64,000 nt of DNA, from assembly GCA_963824475.1 (NCBI GenBank), contig CAWGPR010000007.1, positions 124,001-188,000 of the forward strand. Direction: 5' to 3'. Source of the stretch: Roseiarcus sp963824475. GTDB taxonomy: Bacteria > Pseudomonadota > Alphaproteobacteria > Rhizobiales > Beijerinckiaceae. The position numbers were made by a program, and so were the translations under genes. The notes beneath the pieces were generated by a model. The model was given only the letters and a program-made list of their open reading frames with translations. It had not been told where the DNA came from and did not search any database. Positions 53,367 to 62,785 of the stretch are shown here, in pieces; position 1 is the first letter of the stretch, and every line of letters starts with the position of its first letter.

Positions 53367-55295
53367 ATGAACGCGAATTATCGAAATTTCGCCCTGTGGG
53401 TGATCATCTTCTTGCTCGTTCTGGCGCTCGTGACCTTGTTCCAGAGCCCGGGCCAGAAGGCCCCATCGAGCGAAATCACCTTCAGCCAGCTCTTAAGCGA
53501 CGCCGACGCGGGGAACGTTCGCGACGTCACCATCGCCGGCCCCGAGATCACCGGCCACATGAAGGACGGGCGGACGTTCCAGACCTATTCGCCAAACGAT
53601 CCCGGCCTCGTGCAGACGCTTTACAAGAAGGACGTGACGATCACCGCCAAGCCGCCGTCCGACGGCAACAATTGGCTGCTCACGATCGTCTCCAGCGTCC
53701 TGCCCGTGCTGCTGTTCTTAGGGCTTTGGATCTACATGACGCGGCAAATGCAGGGCGGCGCCGGCAAAGCGATGGGATTCGGCAAGTCGAAGGCCAAGCT
53801 TTTGACCGAGGCGCAGGGGCGCGTGACGTTCGAGGACGTCGCCGGCGTGGACGAAGCCAAGGAGGACCTGCAGGAGATTGTCGAGTTCCTGCGTGACCCG
53901 CAGAAGTTCCAGAAGCTAGGCGGCCGCATCCCGCGCGGCGTGCTGCTCGTCGGCCCGCCCGGCACCGGCAAGACCCTGACCGCTCGCGCAGTGGCGGGCG
54001 AAGCGAACGTGCCGTTCTTCACCATTTCGGGCTCCGACTTTGTCGAAATGTTCGTCGGCGTCGGCGCGAGCCGGGTGCGCGACATGTTCGAGCAGGCGAA
54101 GAAGAACGCCCCCTGCATCATCTTCATCGATGAGATCGACGCGGTCGGCCGCCATCGCGGCGCCGGCCTTGGCGGCGGCAACGACGAGCGCGAGCAGACG
54201 CTCAATCAGTTGCTGGTCGAGATGGACGGCTTCGAACAGAACGAAGGCATCATCATCATCGCCGCGACCAACCGGCCCGACGTGCTCGACCCGGCGCTGT
54301 TGCGGCCTGGCCGCTTCGACCGTCAGATCGTGATCTCGAATCCCGATTTCATCGGCCGCGAGAAGATCCTGAGGGTCCATGTGCGTAAAGTGCCGCTCGG
54401 GCCGGACGTCGATCTCAAGGTGGTCGCGCGCGGAACGCCGGGCTTTTCGGGCGCCGACCTCATGAACCTGGTCAACGAGGCGGCGCTGCTCGCGGCGCGG
54501 CGGGGCAAGCGCGTCGTCACGCGCCAGGAATTCGAGGATTCGCGGGACAAGATCATGATGGGCGCCGAGCGGCGCACCCTCATCATGACCGAAGAGGAGA
54601 AGCGGCTGACCGCCTATCACGAGGCTGGCCACGCGCTGGTCTCCGTCTCGATGCCCGCCTCGACGCCGATCCACAAGGCGACGATCATTCCGCGCGGCCG
54701 CGCGCTCGGCATGGTGCAGTCGCTGCCCGAGCGCGATCAGATCTCGCAGAGCTACGAGCAGCTCATCGCCATGTTGGCGATGTCGATGGGCGGCCGCGTC
54801 GCCGAGGAATTGATGTTCGGCAAGGACAAGGTGACCTCGGGCGCAGCCGGCGACATCCAGCAGGTGACCAAGATCGCGCGCGCCATGGTGACCCGGCTCG
54901 GCTTCTCCGACAAGCTTGGCACGGTCATGTATGGCGAGAACCAGGACGAGGTGTTCCTCGGCTATTCGCTCGGCCGGCAGCAGAACATCTCGGAGGCGAC
55001 CGCGGAGACGATCGACCAGGAAGTGCGGCGTCTCGTGCAGGAAGCGCACGATACGGCGACCCGTATCCTCACCGAGCGGCGGGCTGACCTCGTGACGCTC
55101 GCGGCCGGGCTGATGGAGTTCGAGACCCTGACCGGCGACGAGATCGTTGGCCTCTTGCAGGGTGTGCGGCCGGTGCGCGAATTGGCGACCGACCGTGAGC
55201 CCCCGGCGGCTCCGCGCGCCGCGGTGCCGTCGACCGGCAAGCCTCGGCCGATCGGTCCGGAGGCGGGCGGGCTCGAGCCGCAACCGCAAACCTGA
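53367..55295 (+). CDS. ftsH: ATP-dependent zinc metalloprotease FtsH
   Basis: A 642-residue membrane AAA protease. TM1 lies at residues 8-25 and TM2 at 104-124, with a short periplasmic domain between. Walker A GPPGTGKT is at 196-203, Walker B IIFIDE at 251-256 and the second region of homology near 298-318. The zinc site is HEAGH at 418-422 with a downstream Asp. A Pro-rich tail of about 35 residues is present. The start at 53367 is chosen over upstream options because it begins directly before TM1. It degrades unfolded membrane and regulatory proteins. Confidence 0.97.
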   Translation: MNANYRNFALWVIIFLLVLALVTLFQSPGQKAPSSEITFSQLLSDADAGNVRDVTIAGPEITGHMKDGRTFQTYSPNDPGLVQTLYKKDVTITAKPPSDGNNWLLTIVSSVLPVLLFLGLWIYMTRQMQGGAGKAMGFGKSKAKLLTEAQGRVTFEDVAGVDEAKEDLQEIVEFLRDPQKFQKLGGRIPRGVLLVGPPGTGKTLTARAVAGEANVPFFTISGSDFVEMFVGVGASRVRDMFEQAKKNAPCIIFIDEIDAVGRHRGAGLGGGNDEREQTLNQLLVEMDGFEQNEGIIIIAATNRPDVLDPALLRPGRFDRQIVISNPDFIGREKILRVHVRKVPLGPDVDLKVVARGTPGFSGADLMNLVNEAALLAARRGKRVVTRQEFEDSRDKIMMGAERRTLIMTEEEKRLTAYHEAGHALVSVSMPASTPIHKATIIPRGRALGMVQSLPERDQISQSYEQLIAMLAMSMGGRVAEELMFGKDKVTSGAAGDIQQVTKIARAMVTRLGFSDKLGTVMYGENQDEVFLGYSLGRQQNISEATAETIDQEVRRLVQEAHDTATRILTERRADLVTLAAGLMEFETLTGDEIVGLLQGVRPVRELATDREPPAAPRAAVPSTGKPRPIGPEAGGLEPQPQT

Positions 55296-55308
55296 CTGCG
55301 CCCTGTAG

Positions 55309-55327
55309 CCGCGACCGCTGGTCGCGG
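55309..55327 (+). terminator. Hairpin after ftsH
   Basis: CCGCGACC and GGTCGCGG form a perfect 8-bp stem around GCT, 13 bases after the ftsH stop. There is no long T-run, so it is a probable but weak intrinsic terminator. Confidence 0.6.
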
Positions 55328-55541
55328 TGCGGCGCCGTCGCCGATCGCGCCCCTTGAGCGCGGCCTTTGTTTTGGCTGGCGGCCGTCGAGAGGACCGCAT
55401 CCGGCCGGCGGCGGCGCCGACGCTGTTCGCGACTAGAGCGGGGAAAACGATGCGTTTGCGGACGGAAAGCGGCGCTTTTTGCCGCTTAAGCCGCGCTTTT
55501 TGCGACGAAGACCTCCGCTAGAATCCCCAAAAATGAGGCTC

Positions 55542-55694
55542 CTAGCCTTCGTTTTCCTTCCGCCAAACGAATGATTTCAAAGCTTTGGCGCGAGATTTCC
55601 TTCCGGCCGCCTCACGTGGCGGCGAGCCCTCAAGCAAGCGTTCGCGCCCCGAGGGCTTGCCCGGCAGGCTTTTCGGTTTCGGGAGGCTGGACAT
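55542..55694 (-). CDS. Small basic protein, unknown
   Basis: A 50-residue basic frame: MSSLPKPKSLPGKPSGRERL, then LEGSPPREAAGRKSRAKALK and SFVWRKENEG. Composition looks coding and the ending FVWRKENEG is unusual. No strong ribosome binding site is visible and it lies alone between ftsH and a methyltransferase. It may be a genuine short alphaproteobacterial protein; I do not recognise it. Confidence 0.45.
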   Translation of the reverse strand: MSSLPKPKSLPGKPSGRERLLEGSPPREAAGRKSRAKALKSFVWRKENEG

Positions 55695-55853
55695 AACGGT
55701 CTCGGCTTTGAAGGCGACCCTGGCATCATAGCTGTAGATTCTGAAATATGCAAGAAAAGGTTTCTCTGCGTTCTGATCCTCAAGAGCAGCGCCTTGATTT
55801 TTATAGCATTGTTCGCCCGCCCCGAAAAAGGGGCGCCGCATGTTTTTCGTCCT

Positions 55854-55885
55854 GGCCGCCCCCGGACTGTGATCCGGGGGCGGCC
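55854..55885. terminator. Perfect 13-bp palindrome between genes
   Basis: GGCCGCCCCCGGA and TCCGGGGGCGGCC flank a CTGTGA loop, 9 bases beyond the stop of the methyltransferase gene. It can serve as its terminator. Its GCCCCCGG...CCGGGGGC core resembles the palindrome inserted in the IS5 transposase. Confidence 0.6.
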
Positions 55886-55894
55886 ATGACGCCC

Positions 55895-56758
55895 TCAGAG
55901 CCGCCCCAGGTTTGTCGCCGTCGCCATTCGGACGACGTGTCCGCCGGGGCCGGACCGGGGCGCGATGGGCAAGTCCGGAAGATAGCGCGCAATCAGCGCG
56001 GCTCGATCGAGATCCTCGATCTCAGAGAACCCGAGGCTATGCGCGCGAGCGTGTAGCGCATCAGAATCGAAATAGCAGCGGAACGGCTCGCCGCTCGCCG
56101 CCACCCGCTCGGCCATTTGCTCATGATAAGACCGCGTCGCGGCTTCCTTGATCCGATCGGGCGGATTGGCATAGTCGAACACGACCTCCGCCCCGCTGGG
56201 CAAGCGCGCGAGTTCGCCGAGCGTCGCGTAGACCGCCTCCTCCGTCAGATAGGGAGTGACGCCGAGCCAAATGACGAAGGTCCGCCTGTCCGGGTCGAGC
56301 CCCTCGGCCTTGAGCGCGGCGCTCATGCTTCCGTGCTCGAAATCGTGAGCGACGTAGGCGACGTGTCCGGGCTCGACGATTTGCGCTTCGGCGAGCCGGC
56401 GTCGCTTGTCGCGCTGGGTCGCGGGATGATCGAGCTCGAACACGCGCATGTCTTGGGTCGGTTCAAGTCGATAGGCGAAGGTGTCGAGACCCGCGCCCAA
56501 AACCAGAATTTGCTTCGCGCCCTCAGCGATCGCGCGGCGCGCCGAATCCTCCGCGAACCGGCTGCGCATCGCGACAAACAGGCGCAAAGGGCGACGTTCC
56601 GGCCGTTCCTTGGCGAGAGCGATGGCGTCGTCGGCGTCTTGGCCTAGGATGGCGAGCGCAAGCGGGTCGGCGAAGATGAGGCCGCGCTCGAGAACCTGGT
56701 GCGCCGCCCGGTGTCCCGCGGCGCCGACCGCGGTTCGGCTCGCCTGTCCGTGTTGCAT
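55895..56758 (-). CDS. Class I SAM methyltransferase (LCMT/PPM family)
   Basis: A 287-residue protein of the leucine carboxyl methyltransferase-like family. Motif I is QILVLGAGLDTFAYRL, followed by DMRVFELDHPATQRDKRRRL, the SAM acidic residues. FVIWLGVTPYLTEEAV and the acidic C-terminal part complete the fold. These enzymes O-methylate small molecules or protein C-termini; the bacterial substrates are mostly unknown. The start at 56758 is preferred; a start 20 codons upstream is possible. Confidence 0.87.
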   Translation of the reverse strand: MQHGQASRTAVGAAGHRAAHQVLERGLIFADPLALAILGQDADDAIALAKERPERRPLRLFVAMRSRFAEDSARRAIAEGAKQILVLGAGLDTFAYRLEPTQDMRVFELDHPATQRDKRRRLAEAQIVEPGHVAYVAHDFEHGSMSAALKAEGLDPDRRTFVIWLGVTPYLTEEAVYATLGELARLPSGAEVVFDYANPPDRIKEAATRSYHEQMAERVAASGEPFRCYFDSDALHARAHSLGFSEIEDLDRAALIARYLPDLPIAPRSGPGGHVVRMATATNLGRL

Positions 56759-56961
56759 AGGGTAAGGGTAGAGGCAGCAGGACGGCCTGTCGAGCGGGCA
56801 GCGCCTCGATTCCGCCATGGTGGGAAGCGGAACTATTGGGCCGTTGCATCCAATGAAAATGTCATGAGACCTTCTCGGCAATGGCAACCTCTGGAACTGC
56901 TACGAATTGATACTCCAATTCAGTCCTCTCACTAAGCAGGAAGCCCAGCGCCTTTTTACCG

Positions 56962-57210
56962 ATGGCGATGTCGTTCATCGCCCTGGCATGGGTTCTCGGG
57001 AGTCTTTCCATGTATGGCGTTGTGCATGAAGCCGATGAAGGGGCCAGCACCCACATCTGGCAACTGCTCATGGCCGGGCAGTTGCCGATATCGGCATACT
57101 TCGTGATCAGGTGGCTTCCCCGCGCGCCATGGCAAACACTGTCTGTATCAGCGCTTCAAGTCGCAACCGCACTGGTCGCTTTGGCTCCAGTGTATTTCCT
57201 CAAACTTTAG
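56962..57210 (+). CDS. Small membrane protein, unknown
   Basis: An 82-residue hydrophobic protein with two to three TM segments: MAMSFIALAWVLGSLSMYGV, then WQLLMAGQLPISAYFVIRWL and VATALVALAPVYFLKL. No motif recognised. The region is less GC-rich than its neighbours. A plausible GATGGCG context lies at the start, but the ribosome binding site is weak. It could be a genuine small inner-membrane protein. Confidence 0.55.
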   Translation: MAMSFIALAWVLGSLSMYGVVHEADEGASTHIWQLLMAGQLPISAYFVIRWLPRAPWQTLSVSALQVATALVALAPVYFLKL

Positions 57211-57249
57211 AGCCTAACCGGCTCTGATTTTCAGAAGAATTGCTTGGAG

Positions 57250-58725
57250 TCAGACGCCCGGACAGCGACCGCCGAGGCCCAGCGGAAGTCTGCCGTGCCG
57301 CCATGACGCGAACCCTCTAAAGAGTCGACCGTGAAGAACGCGGTTTGATGTTTTGGGCTGGGCGCTGGGGCAGGCAGGCTGGGCGATGGTTAGGGGCTCG
57401 GCGGCCGCGAGGATTGCGGCAATGAAGACGCGCCAAATGGCGGCGAGCCAGGCGATGAGCCTTCGGAAGTTGTATCCGGCGGCGGCGAGGACCGCGTTGG
57501 CGGCGTCGCCGTGGGCGCCTTTGAGAAAGTTTCGGGCCATGCGGTGTTCGGCCTTGGCGTGGCCGATGACGGGCTCGACGGCCGAGCGCCGGCGGAGTTC
57601 GCGCCTGATGGCGTCGGTGACGCCGCGCCTCTGGCCAGAGATATAGACCTTGAACCGCATGTCGGGCGGGGCGTTATGGCCGCGATAACCGCGGTCGGCG
57701 ACGACGCGGGTCAGGGGCGCGCCGATCTGCGCGCGATCTCGGGCAGGACGGTCTTGAGCGTATGGCCGTCGTATGGATTGCCCGGCATCGCCTTCACATG
57801 GGCAATGAACTGGCCGCCCTTTGAGCGATGCAGGGTCGTGGCGAGCGAGACCTTGACGCCAAATTCGTAGGGCCGGTGCGACTTGCCCTTGCCGATGCAT
57901 TCGACCTCGGGCGCGTGCAGGGAATAGATCTTCCTCCCGCGCTGGTGCTGGCGCTGATCGCGCACGGCGAAGGCCAGCGACAGCGGTTGGGCGAAGATCG
58001 CCCGCAGTTTAGCGTCGTCGCCGGTCTTGCGGACGAGATCGCGGCAGACCCGGCCAAGATAGGTCCGGATTGATCTCAGCGCCCGGTTGGCGCGCCTGAA
58101 CTGCTTGGCGTGCGCGTAGCGTTGATGGGCGATCAGCGCGTGCTTTCCCACCCGCTCATAGGACTGGCGCAGCGACACGCCAGTCTTCCGGGCCAGCCTG
58201 ACCAGCCGCTCGCGCGCCCGGTGCATGAGTTTTGCGTCGGTCGGAAACGCCACCGCCTTCGGCTGCACGGTCGTGTCGACGACGATGCGGGAAAAGTCCG
58301 AGAGTTTTGCCGCGCCAGTGCGGGTCGCGGTCGCGAGACTTCTCCTGGATCAGCGCCACGAGTTTCTCCTCGCCCATCCGCTGGCGCCAGCGCGTCAGGG
58401 ACGAGCGGTCGAACGGCGTCTTGTGCCGGAAGAATTCCTCGCCGCAGAATAGCTGGAAGTAGGGGTTCTCGACCCAGCGGGCGCAGAGATCCTCATCCGA
58501 CAGATCGTGCATCGACTTGAGGATCGCCAACCCCGCCATCAGCCGGGTCGCCAGCGGCGGATGGCCGGCCTTGTCAGAATACATCGCCCCGAACTGATCC
58601 TCGAGGAAGCGCCAGTCGACCGCGCGGGCCAGCTTCGCCAGCGGGTGGCCCATGTCGACGATCTGGTCGAGCCGGGCCCGGAACAGATCGTTCTGCCCGC
58701 TCTCCCGCCGCTCCTTCGGCCGCAT
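57250..58725 (-). pseudogene. IS5-type transposase with two frameshifts
   Basis: The first frame reads MRPKERRESGQNDLFRARLD, QIVDMGHPLAKLARAVDWRF and AGHPPLATRLMAGLAILKSM, the DUF772-type start. Near 58300 it shifts to LATATRTGAAKLSDFSRIVV, DTTVQPKAVAFPTDAKLMHR. Near 57722 it shifts back to IGAPLTRVVADRGYRGHNAP and VEPVIGHAKAEHRMARNFLK, the DDE end. The two compensating shifts leave the catalytic parts in different frames, so it is inactive as read. Confidence 0.85.
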
Positions 58726-58892
58726 CGAATCGCCTCCTCGCCCACGACGAAAGCGAGGGAATCACGACCAAACGCATCGCGCAATTCGCAAGATAACCGC
58801 CCTCCGAACCGCCAATTCCGGCAAACGCGAACACTTCCGATCCGCCGCTGACGCCCGGAAATCAAGGTGACGCGGCAATCTTCACGGGCGAC
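57322..58892 (-). mobile_element. IS5-type element carrying the broken transposase
   Basis: Candidate inverted ends are GTCGACCGTGAAGAACG near 57325 and the complement of GTCGCCCGTGAAGATTG near 58885. AAAGAGTCGA appears beside both, so the exact target duplication is unclear. Boundaries are approximate; the transposase frame reads past the left end. Confidence 0.6.
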
Positions 58893-59060
58893 TAAAGAGT
58901 CGAGCGAGCAAGCAAACTTGACGCCGAAAACCCCGTCCCCTATAGACCCGCCATCCCATGAGCCAGGCCATGCGGCGGCGGGACGCTTCTTGATTGGAGC
59001 GGCCCGCTTTCATATTTGTTGCTTGCGCGGAAGCTTTTTCGTCTGAAGGACATGAATGCG
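58893..59060. other. Upstream region of rpmB
   Basis: The short region between the IS end and rpmB. It carries the rpmB ribosome binding site (AAGGA 10 bases before the ATG at 59061). Together with the IS end, the stretch from 58726 has no other gene. Confidence 0.5.
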
Positions 59061-59363
59061 ATGTCACGCCGCTGCGAGCTGACGGGCAAGGCCGTTCAAT
59101 CCGGCAACAAGGTCAGCCATTCCAACCGCAAGACGCGCACGCGCTTCTTGCCCAATCTGGTCCAGGTCACGCTCGTCTCGGACATGCTGGAGCGCGCGGT
59201 CAAGCTGCGCGTCAGCGCGGCGGCGCTGCGCTCCGTCGAGCATCGCGGCGGCCTCGACGATTTCCTTATCAAGGCTCACGAGTCGGACCTGTCTGAAGAT
59301 GCGGTGAAGCTGAAGCGCGAGATCGCCAAGAAGCGGGCCGAGTCGAAAGCCGAGGCCGCTTAA
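59061..59363 (+). CDS. rpmB: 50S ribosomal protein L28
   Basis: A 100-residue basic ribosomal protein: MSRRCELTGKAVQSGNKVSH, then SNRKTRTRFLPNLVQVTLVS. The alphaproteobacterial block RVSAAALRSVEHRGGLDDFL and a lysine-rich tail follow. The ATG at 59061 is preferred over one three codons upstream because AAGGA is at the right spacing and homologs start MSRRCELTG or MARRCELTG. It ends before a short hairpin. Confidence 0.96.
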   Translation: MSRRCELTGKAVQSGNKVSHSNRKTRTRFLPNLVQVTLVSDMLERAVKLRVSAAALRSVEHRGGLDDFLIKAHESDLSEDAVKLKREIAKKRAESKAEAA

Positions 59364-59370
59364 GGCTCGG

Positions 59371-59387
59371 CCCCGCGCGCGGCGGGG
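59371..59387 (+). terminator. Hairpin after rpmB
   Basis: CCCCGC and GCGGGG form a 6-bp GC-rich stem around a GCGCG loop starting 8 bases after the rpmB stop. No long T-run follows. It is a possible intrinsic terminator. Confidence 0.5.
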
Positions 59388-60046
59388 TGCGCTGTCGACC
59401 CCGCGCTCCCATCGCCAGCGGATCAGTTTCCCGATCCTGCGCTTCACCTTTGGATCTACGATCCTTCAACGATGGCGCCCGCCCTCTATGGCCCGAAGGG
59501 TCGGGCGCCGCTGAAGGCCTTCGCGGGCGAAGTCGGCCTCGCCCCGGCGGAGCCAGGCCAGCATTCGGTGGCGCCGCCGCGCGCGGTCGGCGGCAACCTG
59601 AACATTCGCGATCTCGCCGAAGGAACAACCCTCTATCTTTCGGTGGAGGTCGAAGGCGGTCTGTTCTCGATCGGGGACACGCATGCGGCGCAGGGCGATG
59701 GCGAAGTGTGCGGCGCCGCCATCGAGAGCCAGATGGACGTTGAACTGACGCTTGATCTGGTCAAGGGGGCCAATCTGAAGAGCCCGCGCTTCTCGACGCC
59801 AGGCCCTGTCACCGCCACCTCGACGGCTCTGGCTACGAGGCGACGACTGGCGTCGGACCGGATCTGATGACGGCTGTGCGGGAAGCGGTCTCGCGCATGA
59901 TCGACCTCCTCGCGGCCGAGCACGGCCTCAATCCCATCGACGCCTACCTGCTCCTCTCGGTCTGCGGAGATTTGCGCATCAGCGAGATCGTGGACCAGCC
60001 GAACTGGATCGTCTCGTTCTACTTTCCTCGGATCGTCTTCGCTTGA
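59385..60046 (+). pseudogene. Acetamidase/formamidase, 5' truncated and frameshifted
   Basis: The frame begins inside the protein (DQFPDPALHLWIYDPSTMAP, then GEVGLAPAEPGQHSVAPPRA). It passes GGNLNIRDLAEGTTLYL and FSIGDTHAAQGDGEVCGAAI, the FmdA/AmdA core. Near 59815 it shifts to RHLDGSGYEATTGVGPDLMT, then AVREAVSRMIDLLAAEHGLN and IVSFYFPRIVFA with a stop at 60046. The N-terminal part of the gene is missing, so the remnant cannot be active. It would have hydrolysed acetamide or formamide. The next ABC gene starts one base after its stop, indicating a former uptake operon. Confidence 0.85.
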
Positions 60047-60047
60047 G

Positions 60048-61185
60048 ATGACGGAGCCGATCCTCGCCGTTCGGGATCTCTCCGTCGACGCGCGTACGCC
60101 GGAAGGCTTGCGCCCGGTGCTCGAAGACGTGAGCTTCAGGCTCGATCCCGGCGAGACTTTGTGCCTCGCTGGAGAATCGGGCTCGGGCAAATCGCTGACG
60201 GCGCTCTCGATCATGCGCCTGCTCTCGCTGTCGCTGAAGCCGCGGTCGGGATCGATTCGACTTGCTGGGCGCGAACTCACGACCTTGAGCGAACGGGCCA
60301 TGCGGCGCGTGCGCGGCGGCGAGATCGCCATGATCTTCCAGGAGCCGATGACGTCGCTCAATCCAGTCATGTCGGTCGACGCGCAGCTCACGGAGGCCAT
60401 TCGCGCGCATGACGGCGCCGACGCCAAAACAGCGGAAGCGCGCGCCCGCGCCATGCTCGACGCCGTGCACATCACCGAGCCGGCGCGGCGCATGGGCCAG
60501 TACCCGCATGAGCTGTCGGGCGGGATGAGGCAGCGCGTTATGATCGCGATGGCGCTGTCGCGCCGGCCGAACGTGCTGATCGCCGACGAGCCGACGACCG
60601 CGCTCGACGTCACCGTCCAGGCCCAGATCCTGAAGCTCATGCGGGAGCTTCGCGCTGACTTCGGCGCAGCGATCCTGCTCATCACCCACGATATGGGGGT
60701 GGTCGCCGAAATGGCTGACCGCGTGGCGGTCATGAAGTCGGGGCGGGGGGGTGGAGCAGGGCTCGACCCTCGACATCTTCGAGCGCCCGGGTGAGGCCTA
60801 TACCCGGCAGTTGCTCGACGCCGTGCCTCGTCTCGGCGCCTTTGCCGCAACAGACGGCCCGCCGCGCGTGACTTCTGCGCCGCCCATCGCGCTCTCTCGC
60901 GATCCGGCGCTCTTCGTTTACGGTCTCAAGGTGACCTATGGGCGCGCAAGCGGCTGGCTCGGTCGAGGCGAGGCGCCGGCGCCGACGGTCAAGGGCGTAG
61001 GCTTTGAGCTGCGCGCGGGCGCACGCTCGGGTTGGTTGGCGAGAGCGGCTCGGGCAAGTCGACGACCGGAAAAGCGGTGCTGGGCCTCATTCCCTTCACG
61101 GGCGAGGTCTATATCGAAGACGACGTTCTGCACTTCGACGTGATCGCCGGCATCACAGCCGACGCTCTGCACCGGATGCGCGGGC
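60048..61185 (+). pseudogene. Dipeptide/oligopeptide ABC double ATPase, frameshifted and truncated
   Basis: The first ATPase is complete in one frame: Walker A GESGSGKS, signature LSGGMRQRVMIAMAL, Walker B VLIADEPTTALD, switch ITHD. At the GGGGGGG run near 60745 the frame shifts to VEQGSTLDIFERPGEAYTRQ and the linker. Near 61015 it shifts back to VGESGSGKSTTGKAVLGLIP, the second Walker A. The protein then stops after ITADALHRMRG at about 61185, before the second signature motif. It resembles GsiA/DppDF fusions. Confidence 0.82.
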
Positions 61186-61197
61186 TGCGCGACCCGG

Positions 61198-61917
61198 TTG
61201 CTGAGGCCTGGCGCAAGAGTTGACGCCGGCGAAAATTGGGCGGAGCGCCTCGCGCGGGCGGCCAAGTGCTCAGTGGCGACGGTCTACAGCCGCCGTGACG
61301 TCTGGTGGAACGAAATTGGAATCAACATCGCGTTCCCACTCCAGCTCGTCATCGATGTGCTGCACTTCGGACAGGCGAGTACCGCCCGACCCGAGAACGT
61401 GGCCAAGATGTTGGCGGCGGTGAAGGCCGAAGACGGCGCGGCTCTCCTGCGGCTCTACACCGAGGCGCTCGCCGACTTCGAGCACAATCGCGTGACGGTC
61501 CTGAATCCGGCGCTCTTGGCGCGGCCGCGCTTTATGCCGCTCGAAGCCCCACCGAGCGGTCCGCCTGAGCTCGACGATGGCGGCGGTGAGCCTGAGGAAG
61601 TGGACCTCATGCAGATTGACCTTATCGAGGAGGGATCTGACTCGGAGACGCCGTCAGAAGCCCCTCCAAGCGCCAGCGGTCCGCCAGAGCCCGACGATGG
61701 CGGCGACGAGCCTGAGGACCCAGACTTCATGGAGATTGACCCTCTCGGGGAGGCAACCGACTCGGAGGCGGAGGCCTCGCGCCCTTCGACCTTTGCGAAA
61801 CCGAAGCCTGCGTCGCCCCTGGTCAAGGTGACGTCGAAGCTCGGAAGAAGGTTCGCCAAACTGAAGGGCGCTGCGCCTCGGAAACTCGGTCGCCCGAAGC
61901 CTTTCTCCAAGTCCTAG
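61198..61917 (+). CDS. Acidic protein with two 40-residue repeats, unknown
   Basis: A 239-residue protein starting at TTG. The N-terminal 110 residues are a helical domain (VIDVLHFGQASTARPENVAK, LLRLYTEALADFEHNRVTVL). Two tandem repeats follow, EAPPSGPPELDDGGGEPEEV... and EAPPSASGPPEPDDGGDEPE..., each about 40 residues and strongly acidic. The tail is basic (KLGRRFAKLKGAAPRKLGRP). It follows the truncated ABC gene and its N-terminus may be a chimera. Not recognised; phage-like organisation is possible. Confidence 0.6.
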   Translation: MLRPGARVDAGENWAERLARAAKCSVATVYSRRDVWWNEIGINIAFPLQLVIDVLHFGQASTARPENVAKMLAAVKAEDGAALLRLYTEALADFEHNRVTVLNPALLARPRFMPLEAPPSGPPELDDGGGEPEEVDLMQIDLIEEGSDSETPSEAPPSASGPPEPDDGGDEPEDPDFMEIDPLGEATDSEAEASRPSTFAKPKPASPLVKVTSKLGRRFAKLKGAAPRKLGRPKPFSKS

Positions 61918-62054
61918 CCCTCTAAAGGATGCCGAGGGCAGGTTGACCCGGCATCCTTCGCCTTCGATCCACTCAGAGCAATCCGGCGTCGGATCAGTCG
62001 ATGCGGCGCCAAGCTGTCGACGTAGACCGCCTGACCACCCAACGAGAAGGAGCA

Positions 62055-62276
62055 ATGACCACTATGAATGTGCAGCGCAGGATCGACGAGATGAAACGCT
62101 GACTCGACGAGCTCGCGGCGGCCTACGAGATCGCCGACCCCGACGAGGCGACCAAGGCCATCCTGACCGCGATCGTGAAGATCCAACTGCGCCTGGCGCA
62201 CGATGCCGCAGGGGCGGTGGAAACAGGCTGGCTAGGCCTCCCGGAGGAGGACAATCAGGGCGAGTCAGATGACTGA
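62055..62276 (+). pseudogene. Small phage-like gene interrupted by in-frame TGA
   Basis: AGAAGGAG precedes the ATG. The frame reads MTTMNVQRRIDEMKR, then TGA at 62100-62102, then LDELAAAYEIADPDEATKAI, LTAIVKIQLRLAHDAAGAVE and TGWLGLPEEDNQGESDD to a stop. Coding character is equal on both sides of the TGA, so a single substitution (for example CGA or TGG to TGA) is likely. A re-start at an internal codon cannot be excluded. Family unknown. Confidence 0.65.
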
Positions 62277-62365
62277 GCTTTGGCGACGACCAGCGAAAAA
62301 GGGAAATGACGGCCACCTTGGAATGGACGATCTGCTGAGCGCGACAGTCATGGGCCCAAAGGGCC

Positions 62366-62614
62366 ATGAGCGCGAGCGAGCAGACCGGGCTTGTCGAGCG
62401 CGTCGCGGCGCCGGAGGCGAACGGCGCCCTCCTGATGGCGCTGGTCAAGGTGCTGAGCAGCCGGGTGGCCGAACTCGCGGGCAGGGCCTATAAGCCAGCC
62501 GACGGCAACGTAACGACCATCAACGGCGCCGCGTTCACGACCGAGCGCAGCCAGACGGCGATCAGGAAGCAGATCGCGACCGGCGAGATCGCCGCGCGGA
62601 AGCTCGGCGGCTGA
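62366..62614 (+). CDS. Small protein with excisionase/HTH-like end, unknown
   Basis: An 82-residue protein: MSASEQTGLVERVAAPEANG, then ALLMALVKVLSSRVAELAGR, then GAAFTTERSQTAIRKQIATG and EIAARKLGG. The last part resembles the first helices of a MerR/excisionase-type DNA-binding domain that would normally continue further, so the C-terminus may be truncated. It follows the TGA-interrupted small gene and looks phage-derived. Confidence 0.5.
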   Translation: MSASEQTGLVERVAAPEANGALLMALVKVLSSRVAELAGRAYKPADGNVTTINGAAFTTERSQTAIRKQIATGEIAARKLGG

Positions 62615-62710
62615 TGTTGATGGTCGAACCACGGACAAGCCGCTGTGAAGCGCGCTCCTTGAATGCGGCGACGGGCTCGAAATTGTGAGCCCGTCGCCGC
62701 GTTTTAATTG

Positions 62711-62785
62711 TCAGTAGTCCATCCCGCCCATGCCGCCCATACCGCCGCCTGGCGTCGCCGGCGGCGCGTCCTTCCAGCGGTCATC
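62711..62785 (-). pseudogene. GroEL C-terminal tail remnant
   Basis: The minus strand reads RWKDAPPATPGGGMGGMGGM then DY and a stop. GGMGGMGGMDY is the hallmark C-terminus of GroEL. No other part of groEL is present. It abuts or overlaps a RecB-like nuclease fragment in a different frame, marking a recombination junction. Confidence 0.85.

Noticed and set aside
53916..55400. Long open frame on the minus strand opposite ftsH
   Set aside because: It is an antisense shadow of a well-supported ftsH gene in high-GC DNA and has no domain-like sequence.
62269..62493. A small gene coupled to the stop of the TGA-interrupted ORF
   Set aside because: It has no natural end before running through the next supported gene and turns Arg/Gly-rich, suggesting shadow reading.
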